A stretch of 64,000 bases of DNA, from assembly GCF_036379515.1 (NCBI RefSeq), contig NZ_DASVGN010000031.1, positions 1 to 64,000 of the forward strand, written 5' to 3'. Positions 16,461 to 24,655 of the stretch are shown in pieces (positions within the stretch are counted from its first letter, which is position 1; every line of letters begins with the position of its first letter). The translations under genes and the position numbers were made by a program. The notes under the pieces were generated by a model. That model did not search any database. It worked only from the letters and a program-made list of their open reading frames with translations, and had not been told where the DNA came from. Source of the stretch: Castellaniella sp036379515. GTDB lineage: Bacteria > Pseudomonadota > Gammaproteobacteria > Burkholderiales > Burkholderiaceae_B.

Positions 16461-18134
16461 ATGGCACAGTACGTGTATTCGATGAACCGGGTTGGCAAGA
16501 TCGTGCCACCCAAGCGTCAGATCCTGCGGGATATCTCCTTGTCATTCTTCCCTGGTGCCAAGATCGGTGTGCTGGGGCTCAATGGGTCGGGCAAGTCCAC
16601 GCTGCTCAAGATCATGGCAGGCGTCGATACCGACATCGAAGGTGAAGCCGTCCCGATGGCGGGGCTGAAGATCGGGTATCTGCCGCAAGAGCCTCAGCTC
16701 GATCCTGACCACAGCGTGCGTGAGGCCGTGGAGGCAGGGCTGGGCGAGGTCTTCGAGGCCCGCCAACGTCTGGACGAGGTGTATGCCGCGTATGCCGAGC
16801 CGGATGCGGACTTTGACGCGCTGGCCGCCGAACAGGCGCGGCTTGAGGCGGTGATCGCGGCTGCGGCGACCAGCGGCAGCGATGATCTCGAAACCCAGAT
16901 GGAAATCGCAGCCGATGCGCTGCGTCTGCCGCCCTGGGATTCGAACGTCGGCCATCTGTCGGGTGGCGAGAAGCGCCGCGTGGCGTTGTGTCGACTGCTG
17001 CTGTCCAAGCCCGACATGCTCTTGCTTGATGAGCCTACCAACCATCTGGATGCCGAATCCGTCGAGTGGCTGGAGACCTTCCTGCATCAGTTTCCGGGGA
17101 CGGTGGTGGCAGTGACGCACGATCGCTACTTCCTTGACAACGCCGCCGAGTGGATCCTTGAGCTGGATCGTGGTCATGGCATCCCCTGGAAGGGCAATTA
17201 CAGTTCCTGGCTGGAACAGAAAGAAGACCGCCTGAAGCACGAAGAGGCGTCAGAATCCGCGCGTCAACGTACCATCAAAAAAGAACTCGAATGGGTCCGC
17301 CAGAACCCCAAGGGTCGTCAAGCCAAGGCCAAGGCGCGCCTGGCCCGATTCGAAGAGCTGTCTTCGGTGGAATATCAGAAGCGCAACGAAACCCAAGAAA
17401 TTTTCATTCCGGTGGCCGAGCGTCTCGGCAATGAAGTCATCGAGTTCCATGGGGTCTCCAAGTCGTTTGGTGATCGTCTGCTGATCGACGAGCTGAGCTT
17501 TCGGGTGCCGGCAGGTGCCATCGTGGGCATCATCGGCCCCAATGGCGCGGGCAAGTCCACGCTGTTCCGCATGATCACGGGTGCCGAGAAGCCAGATTCG
17601 GGTGAAGTCGCCTTGGGTCAGACCGTCAAGATCTCTTATGTGGACCAGTCGCGCGATTCTTTGCCCGCCAACAAGACCGTGTTCGAGGCGATTTCAGACG
17701 GCGCCGACCTGCTGACCGTGGGTCGCTTCGAGATGCCTTCGCGGGCCTATCTGGGGCGCTTCAACTTCAAGGGCTCGGATCAGAACAAGCCGGTAGGCAA
17801 GCTTTCAGGCGGTGAACGCGGTCGGTTGCACTTGGCCAAAACCTTGATCGAAGGTGGCAACGTGCTGCTGCTGGATGAACCTTCCAACGACTTGGATGTC
17901 GAAACCTTGCGCGCACTGGAAGACGCCTTGCTCGAATTCGCCGGCTGTGTGCTGGTCATCAGCCACGACCGGTGGTTCCTGGATCGGATTGCCACGCACA
18001 TTCTGGCATTCGAGGGCGATTCTTCGGTCGTGTTTTTCGACGGCAATTATCAAGAGTACGAGTCCGACAAGCGGGCACGGCTTGGTGAAGATGCCGCGCG
18101 TCCTCATCGCCTGCGGTACAAGGCACTGCGCTAG
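16461..18134 (+). CDS. ettA: Energy-dependent translational throttle protein EttA (ABC-F)
   Basis: Ribosome-associated ABC-F ATPase that gates entry into elongation according to the ATP/ADP ratio. The 557-residue protein has two ABC domains: GLNGSGKS at 39-46 with LSGGE near 166, and GPNGAGKS near 359-366 with LSGGE near 447. The arm insertion lies at about 95-140 and the charged linker (ERLKHEEASES to KRNETQEI) at about 255-315. The opening AQYVYSMNRVGK is characteristic of EttA rather than other ABC-F paralogues. It stands as a single gene. Confidence 0.95.
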   Translation: MAQYVYSMNRVGKIVPPKRQILRDISLSFFPGAKIGVLGLNGSGKSTLLKIMAGVDTDIEGEAVPMAGLKIGYLPQEPQLDPDHSVREAVEAGLGEVFEARQRLDEVYAAYAEPDADFDALAAEQARLEAVIAAAATSGSDDLETQMEIAADALRLPPWDSNVGHLSGGEKRRVALCRLLLSKPDMLLLDEPTNHLDAESVEWLETFLHQFPGTVVAVTHDRYFLDNAAEWILELDRGHGIPWKGNYSSWLEQKEDRLKHEEASESARQRTIKKELEWVRQNPKGRQAKAKARLARFEELSSVEYQKRNETQEIFIPVAERLGNEVIEFHGVSKSFGDRLLIDELSFRVPAGAIVGIIGPNGAGKSTLFRMITGAEKPDSGEVALGQTVKISYVDQSRDSLPANKTVFEAISDGADLLTVGRFEMPSRAYLGRFNFKGSDQNKPVGKLSGGERGRLHLAKTLIEGGNVLLLDEPSNDLDVETLRALEDALLEFAGCVLVISHDRWFLDRIATHILAFEGDSSVVFFDGNYQEYESDKRARLGEDAARPHRLRYKALR

Positions 18135-18249
18135 GAGGCTGAAACATCTGTAGCCCTGGCTCACAACCTTGAAGATGAGGCTGGTATATAAATCATGGTG
18201 ATGATGCCTGTGGGGGCATTGCAGGCTTGAAAACCAAGGAGATCTCCTC

Positions 18250-18486
18250 ATGACCCTCGTGACCCTCAAGACCTTCGCGAAGTTGGGCATCATCGTGCTG
18301 CTCGCTGCTTCAATGGCCGGCTGTTCCGCTTGGGACAACATGAGCCATCGCCAGAAGACGGCGGTGGGTGGTGCCGGTCTTGGCGGGTTGGCGGGTGCCG
18401 TCATCACCGGCGGGGGTATTCTGGGTACCATTGGGGGCGCGGCCATCGGCGGCATTATCGGCGATCAGATCGGCAAGAATCCCTAA
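18250..18486 (+). CDS. Glycine-zipper lipoprotein (OsmB-like)
   Basis: A 78-residue secreted lipoprotein. A hydrophobic signal (AKLGIIVLLAASMAG) ends in a lipobox with Cys25 as the predicted lipidation site. It is followed by HRQKTAVGGAGLGGLAG and further GxxxG repeats to about residue 75, the glycine-zipper pattern of OsmB/SlyB-type outer-membrane lipoproteins. The start follows AAGGAG at 18236-18241; the Shine-Dalgarno lies in the small palindrome GGAGATCTCC. Probably an envelope-stress or osmotic lipoprotein, by family analogy only. Confidence 0.8.
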   Translation: MTLVTLKTFAKLGIIVLLAASMAGCSAWDNMSHRQKTAVGGAGLGGLAGAVITGGGILGTIGGAAIGGIIGDQIGKNP

Positions 18487-18597
18487 GCTCTACAAGGCGC
18501 AGCGCACGCTGCTGCAGCGGGTGGCTCTCGGGACAGCCTTGGGGGTGCTGTACACTGCCTCACTTCTTCCCCGGATCTTTGATCAGACAGCTGCCGC

Positions 18598-19482
18598 ATG
18601 CTGCTTACCCTGCTGAATATCGTCCTGCCTGTTTTCGCCATTGCGGCCATAGGGTACGGCTTTGAGCGCTGCCAGGCGCAACCACCGGAGATGGGATTCA
18701 TCAATCACGCCAACGTGATGGTGTTTTGTCCCGCGTTGGTCTTCTCTGCCTTGCTCGATAATCCGGTGGACCTGTGGCATGGCTGGCCGCTCGTGGTGGC
18801 CGGCGTGCTGATCGTGGTGATTCCTGGGGCGCTGCTGAGCCTGGTGCCGCATCCGACCCGGACGCGCGCGGGTTTTCTGGTTCCTGGCATGTTCCGTAAT
18901 ACGGGGAACATCGGCATTCCACTGATGATGCTGGCCTATGGCAAGAACATGCTGGGCGACATCGTCGTCCTGTTCGTGCTGTCGAACCTGCTGCAGTTTT
19001 CGCTCGGGTTGATGCTGCTATCTCGGGGAGGCGACCGTTGGATGTGGCTGAAGAACCCGAACATCTGGGCCGCGGTGCTGGGAGTCCTGCTGGCACCTTA
19101 TCGCCATTGGATTCCAGGGTTCGTCGCGACCTCGGTGGATCTCACCGGACAGATTGCAATTCCGCTGATGCTCTTCGGACTTGGGGTACGGCTATCTCAG
19201 GACCGCATCGACCATATCCGCCTGGCCTTGAAGATCAATGTGCTGTATCTGCTGGCGGGTCTGGTGACCCTGCTCATCGTTTGGCTGCTGCTGCCGCTCA
19301 CGCCTGCCTGGCTGCGGCTGGTGGCTCTGTCGGTGATGCTGCCACCGGCCGTGCTGAATTATCTGCTCAGTGAGCAATACCGCGTGGAGCCCAAGACGGT
19401 CGCCAGCGTCGTGCTGCTGGGCAATGTCCTGTCGATAGTGACCATCCCGTTGGTCGTCTGGGCCACGCTGACCTGGATCTGA
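18598..19482 (+). CDS. AEC-family (auxin efflux carrier-like) permease
   Basis: A 294-residue inner-membrane protein with about ten hydrophobic segments. The middle motif MFRNTGNIGIPLMMLAYG, with its Asn-Thr-Gly-Asn cluster, and the second-half QIAIPLMLFGLGVRLS are characteristic of the AEC family, which moves small carboxylates such as malonate or malate in characterised bacterial members. The substrate here is unknown. It begins 112 nt after the glycine-zipper gene and converges with minE over a strong GC hairpin. Confidence 0.85.
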   Translation: MLLTLLNIVLPVFAIAAIGYGFERCQAQPPEMGFINHANVMVFCPALVFSALLDNPVDLWHGWPLVVAGVLIVVIPGALLSLVPHPTRTRAGFLVPGMFRNTGNIGIPLMMLAYGKNMLGDIVVLFVLSNLLQFSLGLMLLSRGGDRWMWLKNPNIWAAVLGVLLAPYRHWIPGFVATSVDLTGQIAIPLMLFGLGVRLSQDRIDHIRLALKINVLYLLAGLVTLLIVWLLLPLTPAWLRLVALSVMLPPAVLNYLLSEQYRVEPKTVASVVLLGNVLSIVTIPLVVWATLTWI

Positions 19483-19509
19483 GCGAGCGCTCGCGGAGCG
19501 CGCGCTCAG
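19479..19509. terminator. GC-rich hairpin between convergent permease and minE genes
   Basis: CTGAGCG (19479-19485) pairs with CGCTCAG (19503-19509), and the interior is itself rich in GCGC pairs. There is no T tract, so it may act as a weak bidirectional terminator or an RNA 3' end stabiliser. Confidence 0.4.
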
Positions 19510-19531
19510 GCGCGAGGTGGCGGCGCCATTT

Positions 19532-19795
19532 TCAGTGCGCTTCGGCCTGCGGCATTTCGATCTTGACTTCCAGAACCTCGAGCGAGTCTTGGCGGTCCAG
19601 GTTCACGCGAATGTCTTCGGGGTTGATCTTGACGTATTTCGAGATCACTTCGATCAGCTCTTTCTGCAGCTGCGGCAGAAAATCGGGGCCGTGGCGCCCA
19701 CTGCCGCGCTCATTGATCAGAATGAGTTGCAGCCGGTCTTTGGCGATGCTGGCGGACGATTTCTTCTGGCCTCGCAGAAAATCCAGGAATGACAT
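19532..19795 (-). CDS. minE: Cell division topological specificity factor MinE
   Basis: Stimulates MinD ATPase and drives pole-to-pole oscillation, keeping the FtsZ ring at mid-cell. The protein is 87 residues, as in the family, with the N-terminal membrane-targeting start MSFLDFLRGQKK and the C-terminal dimerisation part. I chose ATG 19795, which has GGAGG at a normal 9-nt spacing; an ATG at 19801 overlaps the minD stop but is too close to the same Shine-Dalgarno. Last gene of minC-minD-minE. Confidence 0.93.
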   Translation of the reverse strand: MSFLDFLRGQKKSSASIAKDRLQLILINERGSGRHGPDFLPQLQKELIEVISKYVKINPEDIRVNLDRQDSLEVLEVKIEMPQAEAH

Positions 19796-19797
19796 GA

Positions 19798-20613
19798 TCA
19801 TTTCCCTCCGAACAGGCGCTTGAACAGTCCCGGCTTTTCGTAATCGACGTAGCGCATGGGCTTTTCGTCGCCCAGGTAGCGCGCCACCACGTCTTGGTAG
19901 GCGTTGGCCACGTCGCTGTCGCGGATATGGATGGCCGGAATGCCTTGGTTGGAGGCCTGCAGCACGATTTCAGATTCGGGGATGACACCGATGAGCCGGA
20001 TGCGCAGGATGTCTTCGATGTCGCTGAGCGACAGCATTTCGCCCTCGGAGACGCGCTTGGCGTTGTAGCGCGTGAGAAGCAAGTGTTCTTTGACGGGGTC
20101 TTCGCCTTTTTCGGCCCGGCGTGACTTGGCCGAGAGGATGCCCAGGATGCGGTCGGAATCGCGAACGGAAGAGACCTCGGGGTTGGTGACCACCAAGGCA
20201 TCGTCTGCGTAGTAGGCCGCCAGGAGAGCACCGGTTTCGATACCAGCGGGCGAATCGCAGACGATGTATTCGAAGTCCATCTTGTCCAGATCTTCGAGTA
20301 CCTTGCCAACACCTTCGCGAGTGAGCGCTTCTTTGTCGCGCGTTTGCGAGGCCGGCAAAATGTACAGGTTTTCGAGCTGCTTGTCGCGAATCAGCGCCTG
20401 GTTGAGCGAAGCTTCACCTTGAATGACGTTGACGAAGTCGTAGACCACGCGCCGTTCGCAGCCCATGATCAAATCCAGGTTGCGCAGACCGACGTCGAAA
20501 TCAATCACGACCGTCTTGTGGCCGCGCATGGCCAAGCCGGCCGAAAAACTTGCGCTGGTAGTGGTTTTACCCACGCCCCCCTTGCCGGAGGTGACAACAA
20601 CGATGCGCGCCAT
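19798..20613 (-). CDS. minD: Septum site-determining ATPase MinD
   Basis: Membrane-cycling ATPase that recruits MinC and is released by MinE. The 271-residue protein has the deviant Walker A KGGVGKTT at 11-18, VIDFDVGLRNLD, a DSPAGIE switch and the C-terminal amphipathic membrane-targeting helix (LFKRLFGGK). The ATG is set by the family start MARIVVVTSGKGG. A 145-bp gap separates it from minC, so minDE may have their own promoter. Confidence 0.97.
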   Translation of the reverse strand: MARIVVVTSGKGGVGKTTTSASFSAGLAMRGHKTVVIDFDVGLRNLDLIMGCERRVVYDFVNVIQGEASLNQALIRDKQLENLYILPASQTRDKEALTREGVGKVLEDLDKMDFEYIVCDSPAGIETGALLAAYYADDALVVTNPEVSSVRDSDRILGILSAKSRRAEKGEDPVKEHLLLTRYNAKRVSEGEMLSLSDIEDILRIRLIGVIPESEIVLQASNQGIPAIHIRDSDVANAYQDVVARYLGDEKPMRYVDYEKPGLFKRLFGGK

Positions 20614-20758
20614 GGTGGATGGTTTCCCCTCTATTCAAAATTCATGACATCGTAAAGCAAAATGCCGGCTTTCGATGGTGATGGTTCCCTTCGCCTGTGA
20701 CCGAAGGTATCTGCAGGTGGCAAGAGCCGCGTAAGGCCCGGCTCGTTTTGCACGGGAG

Positions 20759-21535
20759 TCAGCGGTGCTCACCCGATTCGTTCAGCGCCCGAATGCGCAG
20801 CGTGTCGCCATCGAGAGAAATCTGCGCCGCCTGATTGTGCAGCGTTTCGGGTAAGCGTGTCTCGACGACCCGATAGACCCCGGCAATCGCGAGGAGCTCA
20901 GGGTCCAGCTGGGTGGTCAGAATCATGGCGTCTGTGCGGCCGTGAGCTCCAGCCATGGCTTTGCCGCGCAGTGGGCCGTAGACGTGGATGTTGCCGTCGG
21001 CAATGACTTCGGCTCCCTGGCTGACCATGCCCAGGACGATGAGATCGCACCCCTTGGCATAGATGCGCTGGCCGGAGCGCAACGGATGGTGAACCACCAT
21101 GGTGTCCGGTAGCTCTGTGGGGCTGTCTGTAGCCGCGGCGGGTTCTGCAATGGCCTCGGCAGGCGCCGCCTTGCGCCGGGCTGCCGGCTTGGGCGCGGTC
21201 TTTTGTGGCGGTTTGGCCGTAGCGGGTCCTGCCGACAGATCCACGGGTGCCAGGCCAGCTTGAGTGGCTTGTACCTGCAGCGCGGGCGACGTCTGGACTC
21301 CGATCGGGTGCAGGTGGTACCCGCGCAGTGCGGTCACCAGGGCTTGCCAGTCGGGTGTTTCTTCGAGGTTCAAGGCGTCGATGACGACCGCTTCATTCTC
21401 GTAAAAAGCGCCGGCCTCGCGCATGCGCTCGTCGAGTGCAGCGATGATTTCGTCGGTATTCGACGAGTGCAGGACGGCGCGCAGCGCATACAGGGTTGCG
21501 CTTTTGAAGTCCAGGGCAGAGGAAGGTCGTGTCAT
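20759..21535 (-). CDS. minC: Septum site-determining protein MinC
   Basis: FtsZ polymerisation inhibitor positioned by MinD. The 258-residue protein has the N-terminal inhibitory domain (to about 110), an Ala/Pro/Lys-rich linker at about 115-150, and the C-terminal beta-helix domain recognised by PLRSGQRIYAKGCDLIVLG, then GAEVIADGNIHVYGPLRGKA and GAHGRTDA. It starts 6 nt after the glnS stop, so glnS and minC are probably in one transcript. Confidence 0.94.
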   Translation of the reverse strand: MTRPSSALDFKSATLYALRAVLHSSNTDEIIAALDERMREAGAFYENEAVVIDALNLEETPDWQALVTALRGYHLHPIGVQTSPALQVQATQAGLAPVDLSAGPATAKPPQKTAPKPAARRKAAPAEAIAEPAAATDSPTELPDTMVVHHPLRSGQRIYAKGCDLIVLGMVSQGAEVIADGNIHVYGPLRGKAMAGAHGRTDAMILTTQLDPELLAIAGVYRVVETRLPETLHNQAAQISLDGDTLRIRALNESGEHR

Positions 21536-21541
21536 GGTGCT

Positions 21542-23293
21542 TCAGGCCCAGGTGTCACGCAAGGTCGCCGTGCGATTCAGCACAGGATGTTCGGTGCTGG
21601 ACGTCTCGCGATCCGCGACGAAGTATCCCAGCCGCTCGAATTGCCAACGGGCGCCTGGGGTTGCCCGGGTACCGGGTTCGAGCCACGCTTGAACCACACG
21701 GAAAGAGTTCGGGTTGAGCGCGTCGAGAAAGTTGTTGTCGCCCGCGTCGGGGTGGGGAACGGAGAACAGGCGGTCATAGAGTCGCACCTGCGCCGGGATG
21801 GCGTGTGCTGCGCTCACCCAGGTGATGGCCCCCTTGACCTTGACGCTGTCTGCCCCCGGTGTGCCGCTGCGGGTGTCGGGCAGGTATTCGGCATGGACTT
21901 CGGTGATTTCGCCTGCTGCGTTCTTCACGCAATCCGTACAGCGGACCACGTAGGCGTATTTGAGGCGCACGAGGTTGCCGGGGTACAGGCGGAAGTATTT
22001 CTTGGGCGGCTCTTCACGAAAGTCGTCACGTTCGATCCAGAGTTCTCGCGTGAGCGGGAACTGGCGCTTGGGACCCTCGGGGGTGTGCGGATTGCTGGCG
22101 GCCGAGCATGGCTCGGTGTAGCCCTCCGGGAAGTTCGTCAGCACCAGCTTGATCGGGTCCAGCACGGCCACGGCGCGTGGAGCTACCGGGTCAAGGTCGT
22201 CGCGCAAGGCTTGCTCGAGCACGCTGTAATCGATGCGGGAATCAGCCTTCGAGACGCCCAGCCGTTCGCAGAACAGGCGGATGGCACCGGGGGTGTATCC
22301 GCGCCTGCGCAAGCCCGCCAGCGTGGGCAGGCGGGGGTCGTCCCACCCGGCGACGTGGCCTTCTTCGACCAGCTGCCGCAGTTTGCGTTTGCTGGTGACC
22401 ACGTAGCTGAGGTTCAGACGTGCGAATTCGTACTGGTGCGGCAACGGTTCGGCGAGCTGGCCCAGCTCCACCAGCTTTTGCAGAATCCAATCGTAGAAGG
22501 GACGCTGGTCTTCGAATTCGAGTGTGCAGATGCTATGGGTGATCCCTTCGAGCGCGTCTTCGACCGGGTGGGCCCAGGCGTACATGGGGTAGATGCACCA
22601 GGCATTGCCGGTTCGGTGGTGGGGAGCGTGGCGGATGCGGTAGAGCACCGGGTCGCGCAGGTTGATGTTGGGCGACGCCATGTCGATGCGGGCCCGCAGT
22701 GCCATGCTGCCGTCGGGGTATTTGCCGGCCCGCATGTCGCGCAGCAGGGCCAGTGATTCGGCAGCAGGGCGGTCACGCCAGCGTGAATTCGTGCCGGCTT
22801 GCGTCAGTGTGCCGCGCGTGGCCCGCATTTCGTCGGCCGATTGCTCGTCAACGTAGGCATGGCCCGCTTGCACCAGCGCTTCGGCAAATCGGTACAACGT
22901 CTCGAAGTAGTTGCTGGCGAAATACCGGTGTTCAGTGCCGTGGCTCACCCAGTCAAAGCCGAGCCAGCGCACCATGTCGGCGATGGCCTGGACGTATTCG
23001 TCTTCTTCTTTTTCAGGATTGGTATCGTCGAAGCGCAGATGGCAGACACCGTCGTAATCGTGCGCCAGCCCAAAGTTGAGGCAGATGCTTTTGGCATGGC
23101 CAATATGAAGATAGCCGTTGGGCTCGGGAGGAAAACGTGTGCGGATGCAGGCGGTGTCGAGTTCGCCGGCCTGGCGGGCTTCGGCAGCGCTGGGTGGAGG
23201 CGCCCAGCGTCGGTTCTGATAGCGTCCTGTTTTCAGGTCGTTATCGATGATGTTGCGCAGGAAATTTGAGGCAGGCGCGTGGTCGGTGGTCAT
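21542..23293 (-). CDS. glnS: Glutaminyl-tRNA synthetase (GlnRS)
   Basis: Class I synthetase charging tRNA(Gln). The 583-residue protein has RFPPEPNG at 53-60 with HIGH at 63-66, FRFDDTNP-like acceptor-binding text (LRFDDTNPEKE) and the C-terminal anticodon-binding beta barrels. The KMSKS-type loop reads VTSKR near residue 300 (VMSKR in E. coli). GlnRS presence means direct Gln-tRNA charging. It heads the minus-strand glnS-minC-minD-minE group and is divergent from the CydA-like gene, with only 33 bp between start codons. Confidence 0.96.
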   Translation of the reverse strand: MTTDHAPASNFLRNIIDNDLKTGRYQNRRWAPPPSAAEARQAGELDTACIRTRFPPEPNGYLHIGHAKSICLNFGLAHDYDGVCHLRFDDTNPEKEEDEYVQAIADMVRWLGFDWVSHGTEHRYFASNYFETLYRFAEALVQAGHAYVDEQSADEMRATRGTLTQAGTNSRWRDRPAAESLALLRDMRAGKYPDGSMALRARIDMASPNINLRDPVLYRIRHAPHHRTGNAWCIYPMYAWAHPVEDALEGITHSICTLEFEDQRPFYDWILQKLVELGQLAEPLPHQYEFARLNLSYVVTSKRKLRQLVEEGHVAGWDDPRLPTLAGLRRRGYTPGAIRLFCERLGVSKADSRIDYSVLEQALRDDLDPVAPRAVAVLDPIKLVLTNFPEGYTEPCSAASNPHTPEGPKRQFPLTRELWIERDDFREEPPKKYFRLYPGNLVRLKYAYVVRCTDCVKNAAGEITEVHAEYLPDTRSGTPGADSVKVKGAITWVSAAHAIPAQVRLYDRLFSVPHPDAGDNNFLDALNPNSFRVVQAWLEPGTRATPGARWQFERLGYFVADRETSSTEHPVLNRTATLRDTWA

Positions 23294-23326
23294 GCGTGAG
23301 GGTCATAATCTAAACTAGCGCACATT

Positions 23327-24655
23327 ATGACGCAAACGGCATGGGTTCTGTCGCTGACCCAGTTTTACTTGAGCCTGGGGTTCATGTTGTTGTTCCTGGC
23401 TCTCGAACTGGGGCTGGCGTGGGTGTTGTTCGGGCTGAGGCTGCGCGAGCGCCGAAGCACGGCGGCTCGGCTCGCCTATCGTTTTTGGGTGCGCGTGTTC
23501 GCACTTACACTGGTGCTCAGCTTCGGCGCCAGCCTGCCCTTGTTGCTGCAGATTGGTACTTTGTGGCCGCGCCTCATGGACCGTGCAGGTGAAGTCGTGG
23601 GCCCGCTGGTGGCGATGGCTATCTTGACCACCTTCGTATTCAAGTCCTGTTTTCTGGGTGCCATGCTCTATGGCCAGCGCTCTTTGTCCGATCGCGCCCA
23701 CACGGTCGTGGTCGGCATGGTGGCGGTGGGCACGTCACTCACGGCGTACTGGGTATCCACCTTGCTGGCCTGGATGCAGTGGCCAGTTGGCACGACCCTG
23801 ACTGAGGGTCACTACGAGGTCACCGATTGGCTCACTGTCTTGGGCGGTGCTTCGCCCTGGCTGTTTGGCATCCTGTGTACGGGTGGACTGGTTCTGGCAG
23901 GCACCCTGATGCTTGCAGTAACTGCAGTGCGCACCGATACGCGTCCCAGTGATGAAGGCGATCGCAGCGTGTATGTGGCCGGACTGTGGCTCGTGCTTCT
24001 GGCGCTGGTGCTGCAGACTGTCCTGGTGGCGCGTCTGGGCCACGTGCTCTTGCCCGTGCAGCCCGCGCGCGTGGCTGCAGTGCTTCCACAGTGGGATACC
24101 GGTACTCCGGGGCGTATCACCTTGCTGGCCTGGCCCAGCTCGGCAGATCACCGCAACGCGTGGGCGGTCGAGGGCCCGCAGGCTTCGGATTGGCTGCCCT
24201 CCGTCTCTGCGCACCAGGTCCGTGGCCTCAAGGATCTGGCCGGGGTGAGGCCCCCTGTGTGGCTGACCTACATGTCGGCGCGCTTGGCGGTGGCTTTGGT
24301 GGTGTTGTTGGGGGCGATCGCCTTATGGAGCCTCTGGCGGGGCTGGCGCCTGCGTTTCGAGCCCGACGGCCTGGCACCGTTGGCCCGTGTGCGTTTGCGC
24401 GCCTTGATGTGGGGGGCCGTGCTTCTGCAGGCGGTGGGATGGGGGCACCTCATGGTGGGCAGCCTCCCGTATGCCGTCTATGGCACCGTCACCTTGCGTG
24501 AGGTCGGGACCTTGCAGAATCAGGAAACACTGTGGGGTGGCCTGGGCCTGCACGTGGTGGTGTACGCTGCGCTGGCGGTCGGCTTTTATCAGCTTCTGCG
24601 CCATACCTCGCGTTTTGGGGTGGTCCCGGTGGCTCGTCATCGGGGGCGCGCATGA
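23327..24655 (+). CDS. CydA-like membrane protein lacking the known heme and quinol residues
   Basis: A 442-residue polytopic protein homologous to cytochrome bd subunit I: QFYLSLG at the first helix, FWVRVFAL, VGPLVAM with FLGAMLYG, AWMQWPVG (149-155), the QVRGLKDLAGVRPP Q-loop end and LPYAVYG replacing the GRQPW region. Aligned by eye with E. coli CydA, the functional residues are changed: His19 to Met20, Glu99 to Ala98, Glu107 to Lys106, His186 to about Gly181, Met393 to Val377, and Q-loop Lys252/Glu257 to Arg248/Leu253. GRQPW becomes GSLPY. It is therefore unlikely to bind the three hemes or quinol in the usual way. Frame and membrane pattern are intact, so this does not look like a pseudogene. 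It overlaps the CydB-like gene by ATGA. Confidence 0.8.
   Translation: MTQTAWVLSLTQFYLSLGFMLLFLALELGLAWVLFGLRLRERRSTAARLAYRFWVRVFALTLVLSFGASLPLLLQIGTLWPRLMDRAGEVVGPLVAMAILTTFVFKSCFLGAMLYGQRSLSDRAHTVVVGMVAVGTSLTAYWVSTLLAWMQWPVGTTLTEGHYEVTDWLTVLGGASPWLFGILCTGGLVLAGTLMLAVTAVRTDTRPSDEGDRSVYVAGLWLVLLALVLQTVLVARLGHVLLPVQPARVAAVLPQWDTGTPGRITLLAWPSSADHRNAWAVEGPQASDWLPSVSAHQVRGLKDLAGVRPPVWLTYMSARLAVALVVLLGAIALWSLWRGWRLRFEPDGLAPLARVRLRALMWGAVLLQAVGWGHLMVGSLPYAVYGTVTLREVGTLQNQETLWGGLGLHVVVYAALAVGFYQLLRHTSRFGVVPVARHRGRA

Noticed and set aside
18238..18247. GGAGATCTCC palindrome covering the Shine-Dalgarno of the lipoprotein gene
   Set aside because: Arms would leave a 2-nt loop, so it cannot fold well; a chance palindrome at a Shine-Dalgarno is likely.
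21203..22756. 517-codon plus-strand frame
   Set aside because: Opposite minC and glnS, which are certain genes.
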